The translations under genes were made by a program, and so were the position numbers. Below are positions 11,325 to 22,412 of a stretch of 64,000 bases of DNA, piece after piece. The DNA comes from Endotrypanum monterogeii (lineage: Eukaryota > Euglenozoa > Kinetoplastea > Trypanosomatida > Trypanosomatidae): NCBI GenBank assembly GCA_000333855.2, contig CM007320.1:3396350-3460349 (forward strand), written 5' to 3'. A model generated the notes under the pieces. That model did no database searches, was not told the origin of the DNA, and saw nothing but the letters and a program-made list of their open reading frames with translations. Numbering within the stretch: position 1 is the stretch's first letter; every line of letters begins with the position of its first letter.

Positions 11325-11907
11325 GTGCAGGGAAGCTGCAACAAAACACAAACAAAACAGACAAAGAGGGGGAAGAGGCAAATGAGACACATCGGAATCG
11401 AGATTTAAAACACTGCAACACTCGCCAAATACAAAAAGTCAGACGCATGAACGCTCAGAAACTGATACGAATGGGCGAATGAAAAACATTATGCCCGCAG
11501 CTCCAAGGGCCTGAGAGCTCCTCCTCACTCGCCTCGCGAACACAGTACCCTGCGAGTTCCCCTCCCCTATCCCTCTCCTCCCTTTAAGAGAGGGGGGGGG
11601 AGCTAGAAAAAAAAAAAAGAAACATCCAAGGATGGATGTCGCGAGAGAACCAGAACAAAAAAAAAAGAAGATAGAAGGAGCAAGAACAGCAACGACATGA
11701 GTGACAACGATAGTCCAACAACATCGAACATCAGAAAGAAAAAAAGGACGGCATTGAGTCATTACCATAGATGAGGGAGAGATCTTGAGAGAAAACATTT
11801 TCATTGCGCATTTGAGTGTGGCCTAAGGACCCCTTTTGCAATGCAAGCTCGGACACTCACCCATCACAAGAAAATATATATTCAGGAAGAACATGCACAC
11901 AGAAGAG

Positions 11908-11910
<3 letters not shown>

Positions 11911-11943
<33 letters not shown>
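11911..11943. repeat. (CA)n microsatellite
   Basis: About 16 uninterrupted CA units in a spacer. Confidence 0.95.
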
Positions 11944-11945
<2 letters not shown>

Positions 11946-12356
11946 TCCAATACGGCATCCTTCTCCTCCTCCACCGCCATCATGCACTACAAGGGAAGAG
12001 CACTCTTTCCTCCCACACGAATAAAAATTGAAATCAGAAACCGTGATAGCGGGAGCGAATGATTGAAGCCCTACACAGCTGCAGGGAGGGAGCGGGTGAA
12101 AAGGCGCCGCATACAGAATACATGCAAACGCACTCGAGACAAGACGGCGTCAGAGTGTGAAGAAGAAAGGCGGCAGATGAGGTGGACGCACCTCCACAAA
12201 GACGATGGAAAAGGTGCGTAGACTATAGCCTCCGCCCGCTGTACGTCTCATGAAAAAAAAAAAAAAAAACTGTTAAAAGATCGATCAAATCATCGGGAGC
12301 AAGACTGGACAACGCCCCTTTAGGAATAAGGGCCAAAAGCGCGCGTGCGTGTCTGG

Positions 12357-14030
12357 TTAAATGCTCCAGGTAATTTTGAACATCCACTCAGCGGCCTTCT
12401 CTTGGTTCCCTTGCGCTAGCTCAAGAAACACCTCCAGAATGCAATAGGCAAACATGGTGTCACGCTCCGGAGTATACTCGGCGGCCCCGGCCGGGGCAGC
12501 GTCGTAAATCTTACGCAGCAAGGATTCCATTATCGAGTGCGCCTGGTTCCACGAACCGGTCAAGATATGAGAAATCGTCAGCTTGACAAAAAGCGCCTCT
12601 ACGCGACTACGTTGTGATGAGTCGAGGGGGTCACTGCTGGACCCTGTGACTAGAGACGACAGCGAGGCCCGACGAAGAACCTTCATAGCCCTGTCCGGGT
12701 CGTTGAGGTGCACCAGCGCCTCCACCACGTAGATGAGCAAGGTGGCATGCAGATTCGCCGGCAACGGATGGCGGTCGTGGGCATTCAGCAGCTCCTGGCC
12801 AGCCTCGGCCGCCGCCATGTAGTTGCGGCGGCTTAGCTCGAGGGCTACCCAATACAACATGGCGTACTGCAGAAGGGCTTCCTCGTGTGGGAACGCCTCC
12901 ACCACACTACTGAATGTGTGCCCCTTGGGGACGAGGAGGAAGAGCGCATTCTGCACAGCGGTGGTGGCGATATCCTCAAACGCGGGCTTTTCTCTCGCCT
13001 CCCTCAACGACTCGGCCGTCACTGGCCCAGGGACGCTGATGGCGCTGGGCAAAAGCATGAACTCCAAGTTTGAATATACCTTTCCGCTCTGCAGCATCGT
13101 GCTGAAAGAGTTCTGCTGCCGCTCGTAGTCGGTGCGGCGCTGCCGGCGGGCCTCTTGCTGCAAACACGAAACCGCTGCCTCTGCACAGCGTACCCAGAAG
13201 GTAGCAGACGCCTTCATAGTCTCCTGTACGGCGAGGAACTCCTGTAGCGCACCTTCGAAGTCCCCCCGAAGTAGTGCGCAGAGTCCGACATTGTACTGAA
13301 TGGGGCGAAGGATATGCTGCCCCGCCGGCTTTGACCCCGCCGCCTTCTCTGCTTTGGCAAAGCACAGACTTGCCACATTAAGCTTTTCCTCAGAAAGGGA
13401 AAAGACGCCTAGGTTATTGAGATACACTGCCTGCTTTGTATGATCGTTTTCCAAAGTCGACAAGGCATCGTGAAGCCCACTAGAATCAGCGAATGCCGCT
13501 TCTACCAACTTCATTAACTCCGGAACCATGCGCAGCTTATCCATGTTCGATGTGAGCACGCCCTGCACTAGCTCCTCGTCGTGACGGCTTGACATGCGGC
13601 TGGTTGTCTTGCGGATGGGCTTCGTAAGCGTGTGGAACAGGCAGAGACTGTGTACCAACGTTGACAAGGTGACGTCCTGTCTGTTTTCCAGTATTCGGCG
13701 CAGCAACAGTACCGCCTCGTGTGCTTGACCACTGCGAGCGTAGAGAACGGCCTGGTTATACACTGCCGTCTCGTGGCCCTCGTATTGGAGCATCAGGCCT
13801 GGCGCTTTCATGTTTGGGTCTTCCCCAGTACCATCGGCACTGGCGCGTAGTGCTGCCAACGCCTGCTCAGCGGTCAGTTGGTTCTGAAGGTAGCGCACAA
13901 TCACTAAGTTGTGCTGCACCTTCATGTCCTCCTGTGGCATTCCCCACAGCACCTTCTCTGCCTCACCATAGTTGCCGGCGCAGAACGCCGTCTTGGCGTC
14001 TGCCAGCTGCTTCTTGAGCACCTCTGCCAT
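12357..14030 (-). CDS. NOT10: TPR protein, probable NOT10 subunit of the CCR4-NOT complex
   Basis: A 557-residue all-helical protein with tetratricopeptide-like repeats. The N-terminal 30 residues form a TPR-type helix pair. Residues 90-115 form another, with Asn-Gln-Ala-Val and Gly-Gln-Ala-His-Glu-Ala features. The clearest repeats are at 204-230 (Leu-Asn-Asn-Leu-Gly-Val) and 244-272 (Tyr-Asn-Val-Gly-Leu, Gly-Asp-Phe). A Phe-Trp-Val-Arg-Cys-Ala-Glu motif follows at 278-284. This order and spacing resembles CNOT10, which binds CAF40/NOT11-type partners in the CCR4-NOT mRNA deadenylase and is known in trypanosomes. The assignment rests on remembered family pattern; another TPR scaffold remains possible. 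An in-frame TTG lies 8 codons upstream, but the ATG at 14030 (Met-Ala-Glu) is the natural start. A T-rich tract on the coding strand at 14255-14272 could serve splicing. Confidence 0.6.
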   Translation of the reverse strand: MAEVLKKQLADAKTAFCAGNYGEAEKVLWGMPQEDMKVQHNLVIVRYLQNQLTAEQALAALRASADGTGEDPNMKAPGLMLQYEGHETAVYNQAVLYARSGQAHEAVLLLRRILENRQDVTLSTLVHSLCLFHTLTKPIRKTTSRMSSRHDEELVQGVLTSNMDKLRMVPELMKLVEAAFADSSGLHDALSTLENDHTKQAVYLNNLGVFSLSEEKLNVASLCFAKAEKAAGSKPAGQHILRPIQYNVGLCALLRGDFEGALQEFLAVQETMKASATFWVRCAEAAVSCLQQEARRQRRTDYERQQNSFSTMLQSGKVYSNLEFMLLPSAISVPGPVTAESLREAREKPAFEDIATTAVQNALFLLVPKGHTFSSVVEAFPHEEALLQYAMLYWVALELSRRNYMAAAEAGQELLNAHDRHPLPANLHATLLIYVVEALVHLNDPDRAMKVLRRASLSSLVTGSSSDPLDSSQRSRVEALFVKLTISHILTGSWNQAHSIMESLLRKIYDAAPAGAAEYTPERDTMFAYCILEVFLELAQGNQEKAAEWMFKITWSI

Positions 14031-16575
14031 CAAATATACACCAGAAGAAAACAAGGGGGGGGGTGAGGACTAGAGGACAGGAGGACCGGCAAAGCACTAG
14101 GGATGGGGGAGACTAGAGGGGAAGAAGAATAGGCAGCGCAACACGCCCTACAGGAGAAATGACCGTGAAAAAAAGCGTTCCTGTCAGCGAAATAAGCGGC
14201 TAAAAAGGGGAGGTAGAGAGGAAAGGAGCTAGAAAATGTGTGGAGGATCACCTCGAAGGGAAAAAAAAAAAAGACTAGTCAGAGATATGAACGACACCAA
14301 GACGCGGACACCTGCAACTGCGGAGATTCCGACAAGAAACACGCTCAGAAGCAAACAGAAAAAAAACTAGAAATGAAAAGGTTGACAACACCAATCACAA
14401 CAGCTTTCACTGCAGACACCACCACCAAAAAAAAAACTTGTAGGAATTCTCCACTTCACCCGACCATTAAGAGGCGAGAAAATTGTTTCTGTCTATCGAC
14501 AGATAAACAAACGGGCAGGCAACAGCTAAAATAGGGAAAAGAAACGAGCGGGAAGAAAGCGAACACACAAGAAATTGGGAAATCGTGTATGTGAGGAGCA
14601 AAACGAAGAAACACTTTTTTTCTGTAAATCTACAATGTGAGGCAGGGTAGAAAGGGTCCTCCGGGTAGAGGTGGGGGAAAAAAATGGTGCACCAAAGCAC
14701 GTATAGGGAAGCACCTTCGCCGCAGCTGATGAGGAAAAGAGTCAGCACTCTCCCTATATGTGTGTGGGAGGGGGACACGCCAATGCTTACCCCTCTCTTG
14801 TCAGAATCGAATGAGTATACTCCACGCAAGTGAGAGGAAGGACACAAATTCGAGACAGCGACGTCGGGAAGTCTCCTCCTCCACCAGCCCTTTTTTGTTT
14901 TCTTTTCTTTGCTTGTATGGTTTCCGACAAAAGCAATTCAAAAAAGAGCGGCTGACAGGCAAGACAGACGTACTTTTTTACCCAGACAAAACGATACGCA
15001 GGGAGTCAAACAGAAAAAAAAAACTCCGTGAAGTGGACCCAACAACGGTGTAGACCTGTGTCAAAATCGGAGGGTAAAGGAGGTATCTGTGGTAGGGAGA
15101 AGATGAGATATGACAGGCTAGTGGCAGTGTAAAGACAGCTCACCCGTGACGGTGCTGCCGGCACCGAGCTGTAATCGGTGTCTCCTGTTTCTTCTCACGT
15201 GCTTCGTTCGGCAGCCTGTCGACGCGAAGAGAATATTAGCTGGAAAAGGGGGCGAAGAAAAGAGCCTACTCGACAAAAAAGCAGCTAATAAGCACTCCAC
15301 AACCGAACACGAAAAAAAAAGGGGGGGAAGCAGTTTCAAATGTGTGTGTGTGTGTGTGTGTTTACGTGTATGTACAGTCGTATACCTTGTCCTTTATTCT
15401 TATTTCACGGAAAAAAATGTACCGAAGAGGGAAAAGGAATACAAAGAAGAAGAGAGGATGGGGTTCAAGACTGTGGAAAACAAAAAAAATGTGCTCAACT
15501 ACACAAATGGTTTTTTTGCGCTCTTTTCTGTTTTTTTTTCGTTTTTTTTTTTTTTGCTCGCTCGCTTGCTGTATGATGCTGAATTGTGTGTAGGTTTAGG
15601 GTTGGGTGTGTGCGTTTAAGTGCATTTTATTTTTTATTTTTTGGAATTTCCCCAAACGCCCCCGCGCCACGAAAGGGGGGGAATAAAAACAGAATAATTC
15701 GTATGTATCACGTGCATTGGCCCATAACGAATGGCAGTCAGGCACACAATACCGGAGAACAAAAGGAAAGAAGCAGGAGAAAAAGCATAGGTGAAAATAG
15801 TAGCGGTTATTTTTCATTGAAGAGTCTGCGGCGTTTCACATAGACAGACAACACACTTTTGTGCATGAAAGGAGAAGGGGAGCTACGCACACACAGACGG
15901 AAAAAAAAAAAGCGAAGGGGGGGAAGTCCTCTCCGATATGCAGCGTTTGCGTAGTACATGAAACCAACAACGTCAACCCTCCCCCCTCCACTGTGGCGCC
16001 TTGTGAGTAACACCTTGCCACACCTCGTCATGTATTCTCCATGCGCTCACACCTCATCAGTGGGCATTGCTAAGAGCTGACAACCGCTTCTTTCATTTCG
16101 GGGAAGGGGGGAGTGGATTCAGTCGCCTTTGGGTTTGCCGATACTGATGTGAATCCCCTCCCTTCCACCTTTGGATATCTGCCTTCACAACAGTTTGCTT
16201 TTCTTCTTGCATTTCTTGGCAAAGGGTGGCCATAAATCACTCACGAATGCAGCGGGGGCCCACGAGATCACGTATGTGCTGGAACAGCAGCAACACCTGA
16301 AAGCAATTGGATCTAAATACATCAACATTTGTGTTCCCATGTGGGTGAGTGGGAGACTTTTTCGCTCCGTGTACCCACACACACACACACAGAGAGAGAC
16401 ATACACAGACACACACGCCAGCATCGACTTCTCGTGATACGGTGGCGATTTCTCTTGTAACACGCACCTCATCAGCAGAAAAGCGAACAAGAAAACTTGC
16501 CATCGATGGCAAGCGATGTAGCCGGCGCAAGGGTTCTCCTGCTGCTTCCCTCGCTCCATAGAAAGCGAATGACAA
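14031..16575. other. intergenic region
   Basis: No gene is seen in 2.5 kb. Contents include pyrimidine tracts of the TPR gene (14255-14272, coding strand), a (TG)n run (15341-15361), T-runs near 15532-15555 and a short CA run near 16376-16390. Open frames on both strands are driven by these runs. It is presumed to hold the centrin gene's 3' UTR. Confidence 0.6.
15341..15361. repeat. (TG)n microsatellite
   Basis: Ten TG units in a spacer. Confidence 0.9.
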
Positions 16576-17070
16576 TTATTTGTCAGACTTCAGCATCATT
16601 TTGAACTCCTCACGGGAGATGCGGTCGTCGCGGTCGAGTACATCACACTCACGAATAAGCTCTTGCAACATACTTTCCGGGATATCCTCGCCGACCTCTA
16701 CCGCCACGCGCTTCAAGTCCTCGAGAGAGATGTATTCCGACTTGCCTTGAGTGAAGAGTGGAAAGGCGAGGTCGAGCTCTTCATCGACATCAGTAAAAAA
16801 GCGTTGGCGCATAATATCCTCGAATTCGCTGAGAACAAGGTTGCTAGAGACACCACCACGATCCATCTCAGCCACGAGCTTGCGTACCGCATCCTTGTCA
16901 GGCTCGTACCCGAGCGCGCGCAATGCCACTCTTAAGTCGCTCGGTGTAATGGTGTTTCCGCCATTCACGTCGAGTACGTGAAACGCCTCTTCAATGTCTC
17001 GCTTCTGTTGATCAGTCAAGTCGCGCGACAGGCGACGGCCATCGGCCGTGCTAAAAGCCGCGTTGTTCAT
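16576..17070 (-). CDS. centrin-like EF-hand protein with degenerate calcium loops
   Basis: Centrins are small calcium-binding proteins of basal bodies and the bilobe in trypanosomatids, needed for organelle duplication. This 164-residue protein has the centrin layout: a short N-terminal tail, then four EF-hand units. The 'LTDQQKRDIEEAFHVLD' stretch is typical of centrin helix A. Loop 1 keeps Asp and Asn ligands but has Gly and Asn at positions 5 and 6 in place of the usual Ser/Asp-Gly. Loops 2 and 3 have lost most acidic ligands. Loop 4 appears to be one residue out of register. Calcium binding is therefore probably weak or absent in most hands. The ATG at 17070 was chosen over a non-ATG three codons earlier. 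A T-run on the coding strand at 17153-17140 and an AG near 17127 fit trans-splicing. It could equally be called a calmodulin-related protein, but length and helix A favour centrin. Confidence 0.8.
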   Translation of the reverse strand: MNNAAFSTADGRRLSRDLTDQQKRDIEEAFHVLDVNGGNTITPSDLRVALRALGYEPDKDAVRKLVAEMDRGGVSSNLVLSEFEDIMRQRFFTDVDEELDLAFPLFTQGKSEYISLEDLKRVAVEVGEDIPESMLQELIRECDVLDRDDRISREEFKMMLKSDK

Positions 17071-19682
17071 GATGAGCAATACACAATATCACGAGAAAAA
17101 AAAATGTTGACACAAATTGGGCTTCTGTCCGGTAGTCGAAAAAAAAAAAAAAACCTCTGAGCTACACGAGCGGGGGAAGGGCGAGGGAAGCGCGGGTATA
17201 GCGAAGGGCAGTTTCTTTGATACGAAGTTGCACCCTTTCGAGGTACTGTGGTTGCACGCATGCCCCAAATTTGGGGGTAGCATTTTGTGTGAAAGCACCC
17301 CCGTGGTGAGATAGACGTTAACACCCACCGGGAAGAAAAGGCGGTGGTGCCCAAACACAATGGTGGCAATAGCACGTTCGTTACGCAGGGGAATGAAACA
17401 AATGTAGTGGAGGCAAAACATAAACGAGACGACATACAGAAAATCAACGCCCGTGGGGGTGAACGGGTCCTTCCTTGCTCACAGCACAATAACGAAGAGC
17501 ATCCCTCGTTCCTCGAAGCGAGAAGAATTCTCCCCTCCTCTCTCACGGGCGAAATTCAAACCTCGCTCGCCCCGCCGAAGGAGAGGCAATTCTTCATGAA
17601 TAAATGACGCCCATACGGCCATTCATTTTTCTTCCCTCCCCCCTCGCGCATACCCTTTTGTTTCTCTCGAGATAGGAGGGGGGGGGCTTGTCGTCATTCC
17701 CAGCTCATCATTTTCTTTGTTTGGATTCCGAACCAAGAGCAACTCAATAACAGCACCAGGAAAAGAGAACACAATGAGAGAGGACTGCAATTACATCGTC
17801 CACTCGCACCCACGCGATGGGACACCGAGGCATAAACGCCGTGGGACTCAACCGCCAACGTTGTTGAGAGAATCCGCCCTACATCCCACAAGAGCATACT
17901 GACACACCACTGAAAAAAAAAAAAGGAAGAGAGCACAAAGAAGTGACTGTAGTGCGTCCCTTATGGTTCGTGCCGTCTTCCCCATCCCTCGCCTACACAC
18001 AGATGCACGAGATGGCTTCGACCAGAAGAGGGGGAGGTGAATGAAGTAGTACACTTCGCCATCAGTGGAATAACAAAAAAGGATCGACAACGCGAGAAGA
18101 CTCGCGGCATCCCCAGGTCACCACCACCACCACCACCACCACCACCACCAAGATGAAATGATGAGAAATGAAATAGATCAAAAAAAAAAAAAGCATTGTG
18201 TACGGCAACAGAAACTACAGAGGCCGAACAAAAAAACTGGAGGCAAATTGAGCCGAGAAGTGTGAACCAAGTTGCACCTCCTCGGTCAACAGCGGATGTT
18301 GAAGCAAAGACTTGTGTAAGTAGAGAAGGCAGTATAGACGCTATGCGCGTGTCGGTTTCATCCAGGTGGGACCATATATACATATATATACATATATATA
18401 TATTTCGGATTTCCCCACAAGGAGTCATATAATAAATGTCACTCTTTTTTCGACCTCCCGGAGATTCATCACTTCTCTGACGAAGGCGCCATGCACACTT
18501 GCCCTAAACAGAACGACGAGCTCGCTCGTCCAAGATGATGATGTTTTCGTCTGTAGACAAGCGTAAGAAACTCCACTCATGATCGACACATCAAAATCAC
18601 AGCCCTTTCAAATATTTTTTTTTTTAATAGAAAAGGTGCGACGGACGACGACTGAAGAAGAGCAGCAGGCGTTAGTGATGAAGTTAGAGGAGTCCACTTG
18701 CGTGTGCGTGTGTGTGTGCTTGTGTTTTTCAACTACGAAGTAGAGGACAATGTGCCGATTCTCTGATATATGCCAATACCAACGAGATAAAAATATATAT
18801 CGTGATAAAGGACCTTGGTTTACTTTCTTTCTCCTCTCCCTCTCTATTGCTGGTTGTGCGCTGCGGTTTTTTTTTTTCCAACCCACAGTGTTGCGAAGGA
18901 ACAGCAGCTGAATGCATCTATATATCCCCCCCCTTCAATAATCGTAATAAGGAGTTTTTTGTTTGGGGGTTGGGGGAAGTCCAGCGACATTAAAAACCAC
19001 AGCCACAACAGCACAAAAGAAAGAGAGTGAGAAAATGGGTTGGGTGCGCAGGTGAGGGGCTCACTAAAAAAAAAAAAAAGATGAGCTGTGCTCATGCTCG
19101 AATCGGATATAGACACGCGTGTATTTTATCAGTGTCTTCTTCGGCTTCCCACCTCCCGAAAGGGAGCTGATGAGGAGGGTGAGGATTTCTTTGGAGATTA
19201 TCGTGACTCATCGTTGTGGCCGCACCTGGTTGCGTTTTTTTTTTCTTGAGCTCAGCATCAACACGTGCACAGAAAAGACACGCAGACGCGGGTGCGCTGC
19301 CCCCCCCCCCCTCCTCACTTTCCTCCGCGGAACAAACCGCCCCAGAGAATAAAGAAGCAGAGGGAAACAACGAGACCAAGGGGTCGAAACGAAATCGGGA
19401 AAAGACAGCTCAAAGACGAGATCGAGTTTTGAACAGGCCAACCCCTCCGAAACGAGCACGCAGAGACATCGTCTTTTTTTTTTTTTAATGAGCTTGCAGC
19501 AGAAAAAAAGCATTTGAAAGAAGTTAAGCAAACCCACGAGCTGGGCGCTAATACGAGACGCCATACTGCCTGTGTAGCGCGACAGACGCCACCAGCCATA
19601 GGTCCCTAACAATCTCTTCCATGTAATTAAAAACCTGATCTGCTGAGGATGTTTTTTTCTGCTGCGACGGGCTCTCACCTGC
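17071..19682. other. intergenic region; should contain the selenoprotein K 3' UTR and SECIS
   Basis: No protein gene is seen. As the only downstream sequence of the selenoprotein K gene, it should hold a SECIS stem-loop on the minus strand. The coding-strand ATGA motifs were checked by eye and none gave a convincing SECIS. Other contents: the centrin pyrimidine tract (17140-17153), an (ACC)n run (18119-18150), (AT)-rich sequence at 18370-18405 and several A/T homopolymers. Confidence 0.5.
18119..18150. repeat. (CAC)n trinucleotide repeat
   Basis: About ten uninterrupted CAC units in a non-coding spacer downstream of the selenoprotein K gene. Confidence 0.95.
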
Positions 19683-20045
19683 TTAGCTTCCTCAGCCAGA
19701 GGCACAGCCACCCGAAATTGGCGCCTTTGGCAATGTATGCACGTTACCCCCACGGCGGTTAAGTGCACCCGCCCAGCCGCGGCTTCCTCCACCGCCCAAC
19801 GTTTGGCCACCGCCACCCCGGCGGTTGAAAAATGATCGTAGGGATCCCAAAACACCCCCATCGTTAGCTCGCCCACCAGCCGCCTGGGAAGATGGGTGCT
19901 GATTTTCCTCCAAAACGCGCGTCACCGGCTGTGTAGATATCAGTGTCTGTGCGAAGAGAGAGAACGCAGTCCACAGCGCGAGCAGGAAACCCTTCACAGT
20001 GAAGGGCCTCTTCTCTACTACACGCCCATTATGAATGTAGGTCAT
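19683..20045 (-). CDS. SELENOK: selenoprotein K (in-frame TGA read as selenocysteine)
   Basis: Selenoprotein K is a small single-pass ER membrane protein linked to ER-associated degradation and palmitoylation. It is one of the few selenoproteins known in kinetoplastids. The ATG at 20045 starts Met-Thr-Tyr-Ile-x-Asn-Gly-x-Val, matching the family N-terminus. A hydrophobic segment (about 18-36) follows, then a Gly/Arg/Asn-rich tail with Gly-Gly-Gly-Gly and Asn-Arg-Arg-Gly blocks. The reading frame meets TGA at 19694-19692 (codon 118), then GGA, AGC and a TAA at 19685-19683. The C-terminus would thus be Gly-Sec-Gly-Ser, the SelK Gly-Sec-Gly pattern. A standard gene call would stop at the TGA and give 117 residues. 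An upstream non-ATG extension adds 20 unlikely residues and was rejected. A SECIS element is required in the 3' UTR (below 19683) and was not located by eye. Confidence 0.9.
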
Positions 20046-20798
20046 CTCCGAGGCGCAAACAACCTCTGCCAAAAGAAGTAATCGAGCGCACACATACTCC
20101 GGCACGTTTCATTAAAAAAGTCCGAAGCGCGAAAGCGAGCAGATCCGGAAAAAAAAAATAGGCGAGCCAAGACAAAAATGTTTTGTTGCCGCGTGGGAGG
20201 GGGAAGGGGCGGAGTACGCACGACGAAAAAAAGAAGGGGAGTGCAACGAGTAGTAGTCAAAAACAAAAGAAAATCGATCATTTAGCGAAGTGTGCATTGG
20301 CGTAGAGGGCACAGTGGCAGTGATACTTTAGGGCAAGAAAGACAAGGACCTCCATCTAATGAGGAGGCACTTCTTGCACTCCTCTTTTCTTCCATTCTTC
20401 CCTTCCCACCCACCCCCACCGAGGGGCCAGAACACATGTGTGTCGTGGCACGACACGTACGGTGCAACCCTCGGGGGAACTCAAAGAGAAGTTGACCGTC
20501 GACACCGGTAACAGAAGAACATCCGAAAAGGAGGAGAACGTGAGGCTCGCAAACCTGAGACCCGGGCATGGCGCTCCAAAAGTGTATGTCTGTCTCCATG
20601 TTTTTCTTTTCCAATATGTTTCCACTTCACCTCTTTCTCTCTTTGCGCGTCGCTGGCTTCGCACGTCCACAAAAACATTCGGAACAAAGACAAAGGTTAT
20701 TAATCGAAAACAAAAACAGAAAGCAGATGTCGACAGCGTCAGCGCGTACCCAAATGAACGTGAGGGACACAACAGAGCGCCGGAAGAACGTCATCAAG
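20046..20798. other. intergenic region
   Basis: No gene is seen in this 0.75 kb. A T-run on the coding strand (20158-20150) lies about 105 nt upstream of the selenoprotein K start and is its likely splice-signal tract. The rest is presumed 3' UTR of NCS6. Confidence 0.6.
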
Positions 20799-21767
20799 TC
20801 ACGCCATCGTCTGGTGCAGTGCTGCGGAAGGCTCACCACGCGCCAATGACTCCAGCAACACACATGCACGACAGAGGCGCTGACTTGTGAGATAGGCGCA
20901 CTTTTCACACGGCCTTGGCGCACTACTGGGCAGAGACTCCTGCATCTGCACCTCCAAGTGTTCTCCGCTGTAGACTGTGTCGGCAATGATGCGAGGTCGC
21001 AGAACTTCCAGCTCTTTCACCAGCGTGCGAGCCGTTCCTCGGAACGCTTCCTTCGCATAGGTGCACTCGGTGGTGAAGTAGTCCAGGTGCTTGAAGTGCG
21101 CGTAGAGTACTATTTCCTTCTGGTAGGCGTATTTGAGAGGCTTCACACGTGGCAGAATACCTTCGCTAGCGCTCACGGCACTAGTGCAGCGAGACAAGCG
21201 CGGTGCGTCGGCGCGAAGGACATTCATGAGAATGGTCTCGGCCATGTCGTCGGCATTGTGACCGGTGGCGATCTTGTCAGCCTGGACGAGCACGGCTCCT
21301 TTTTCCAAAGCCTGGCGACGGAACACACCGCAAAAGGTGCAGTTGTTACGTAAGCCAACGACGCGCACAATATCGTCCATTGTCCATCCGAATATGTCAT
21401 GATAAGACAAGATGTGCAGGGGGAGACCATAACAAGCAGAGTTTCGCTTAACTGTCTCAAGGCTATCGTCACGGTATCCTTTGATTCCCTCGTCGATACT
21501 AACGAGCTCAATCTGAATATTGTACTTGTGTCGCTTGTTGAGGGTATCAAGTAAATGAATCAAAACAGTGCTGTCCTTTCCACCGCTTGCTCCGCATGCA
21601 ACCACGTCTCCAGGTTCAAAGAGGTGTTCCCCTTGAATGGTGTCATGTATCTCAGCCTCAAAGAGAGCAACAAAGCACTCACGACAGAGCAACTGCCCAT
21701 TGCGCGGCCGCTTCACTGCTGCCGTCTCCACGCCGCACTTGGTACACAAAAACCTCGGGGGTGGCAT
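20799..21767 (-). CDS. NCS6: cytoplasmic tRNA 2-thiolation protein 1 (NCS6/CTU1)
   Basis: NCS6 adenylates and thiolates U34 of cytosolic Lys, Glu and Gln tRNAs, taking sulfur from URM1 in complex with NCS2. This 322-residue protein shows the full family layout. An N-terminal zinc finger has C8, C11, C28 and C31. The PP-loop ATP-pyrophosphatase motif SGGKDS is at 61-66. A central Cys-Thr-Phe-Cys (143-146) is followed by the Ala-Thr-Gly-His-Asn-Ala-Asp-Asp motif (167-174), and C235 follows. A C-terminal zinc finger has C287, C290, C299 and C302. All metal and catalytic residues are present. The ATG at 21767 gives the usual start just ahead of the first zinc finger. Lys/Glu/Gln tRNA thiolation supports translation of AAA, GAA and CAA codons. 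Confidence 0.95.
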   Translation of the reverse strand: MPPPRFLCTKCGVETAAVKRPRNGQLLCRECFVALFEAEIHDTIQGEHLFEPGDVVACGASGGKDSTVLIHLLDTLNKRHKYNIQIELVSIDEGIKGYRDDSLETVKRNSACYGLPLHILSYHDIFGWTMDDIVRVVGLRNNCTFCGVFRRQALEKGAVLVQADKIATGHNADDMAETILMNVLRADAPRLSRCTSAVSASEGILPRVKPLKYAYQKEIVLYAHFKHLDYFTTECTYAKEAFRGTARTLVKELEVLRPRIIADTVYSGEHLEVQMQESLPSSAPRPCEKCAYLTSQRLCRACVLLESLARGEPSAALHQTMA

Positions 21768-22412
21768 TCCTGTGACAAGGTGAGGGAAACGAATACAGCA
21801 GAGATCAACAGACTAAACGAAAATGTTGCAACGTTCCGCGAGCAAAACATCAATTTCACCTTTATCAAAAGTGCCACGTAACTAAACAAACACTATTGAA
21901 TGTTTGCTCGCATGTGTGTGTGTGTGTGTGTGCATGTGTGTATGTGAGATACGCGCAGGATAAAAAACAAAAGGAGGGGAGAGGAATAACAAACATTTTA
22001 CGTCGAGACCGGGAAAATAGTCCATCTGAAACAAATGTCATTTTTTTTTTGCTTGTTTGTTTGTTTTCCTTTCTCTTAGCAGGCAGAAGTAGCCAGAGGG
22101 CTACCCAGGAGTGAAAAAATATGTATCAAGTACGACCACACACACACGCGCCAATTTGGCTCCTCTGTGGAGGAACAGAGCCCATACGATCCACACAGTG
22201 CAGTGGCCGGGACAAGATCAATGATGCTAGGTTGCTCTTTTTTTTTTGTGTGTGCGTGTGTGTGTGTTTGTTTTCATGACTCCGCATAGGCATGAACATC
22301 TTCTAAGCGATGTGATAGTGTGTGGGCGATCGTCATTGTACAAAACTGTTTACACGCTCTTGATGCAGAGGGTCGCATGCACGAGGTGACAGCGAAGGGG
22401 CCTCACACGCTG
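21768..22412. other. intergenic region
   Basis: No gene is seen in 0.65 kb. It has short (TG)n runs (21913-21932 and 22247-22266) and a pyrimidine-rich tract on the coding strand (21962-21985) about 200 nt before the NCS6 start. Confidence 0.6.

Larger units (their letters stand above)
10036..12356. other. intergenic region with 14-bp tandem repeat and microsatellites
   Basis: No gene is seen. It holds the pyrimidine tract of the ADCK-like gene (10161-10170, coding strand), a (GT)n run (10326-10345), G-rich runs just after it, a 14-bp tandem repeat (11273-11324), a (CA)n run (11911-11943) and an A-run near 12254-12269. Open frames here are low-complexity translations of these repeats. Confidence 0.6.

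Noticed and set aside
18358..18428. SECIS-like pattern on the minus strand for selenoprotein K: ATGA at 18428-18425, an AA run 12 nt later, a short helix with TGA at 18360-18358.
   Set aside because: The lower helix does not pair, the upper helix has mismatches, the loop is a simple AT repeat, and it lies about 1.25 kb from the stop codon. Not good enough to call without a covariance search.
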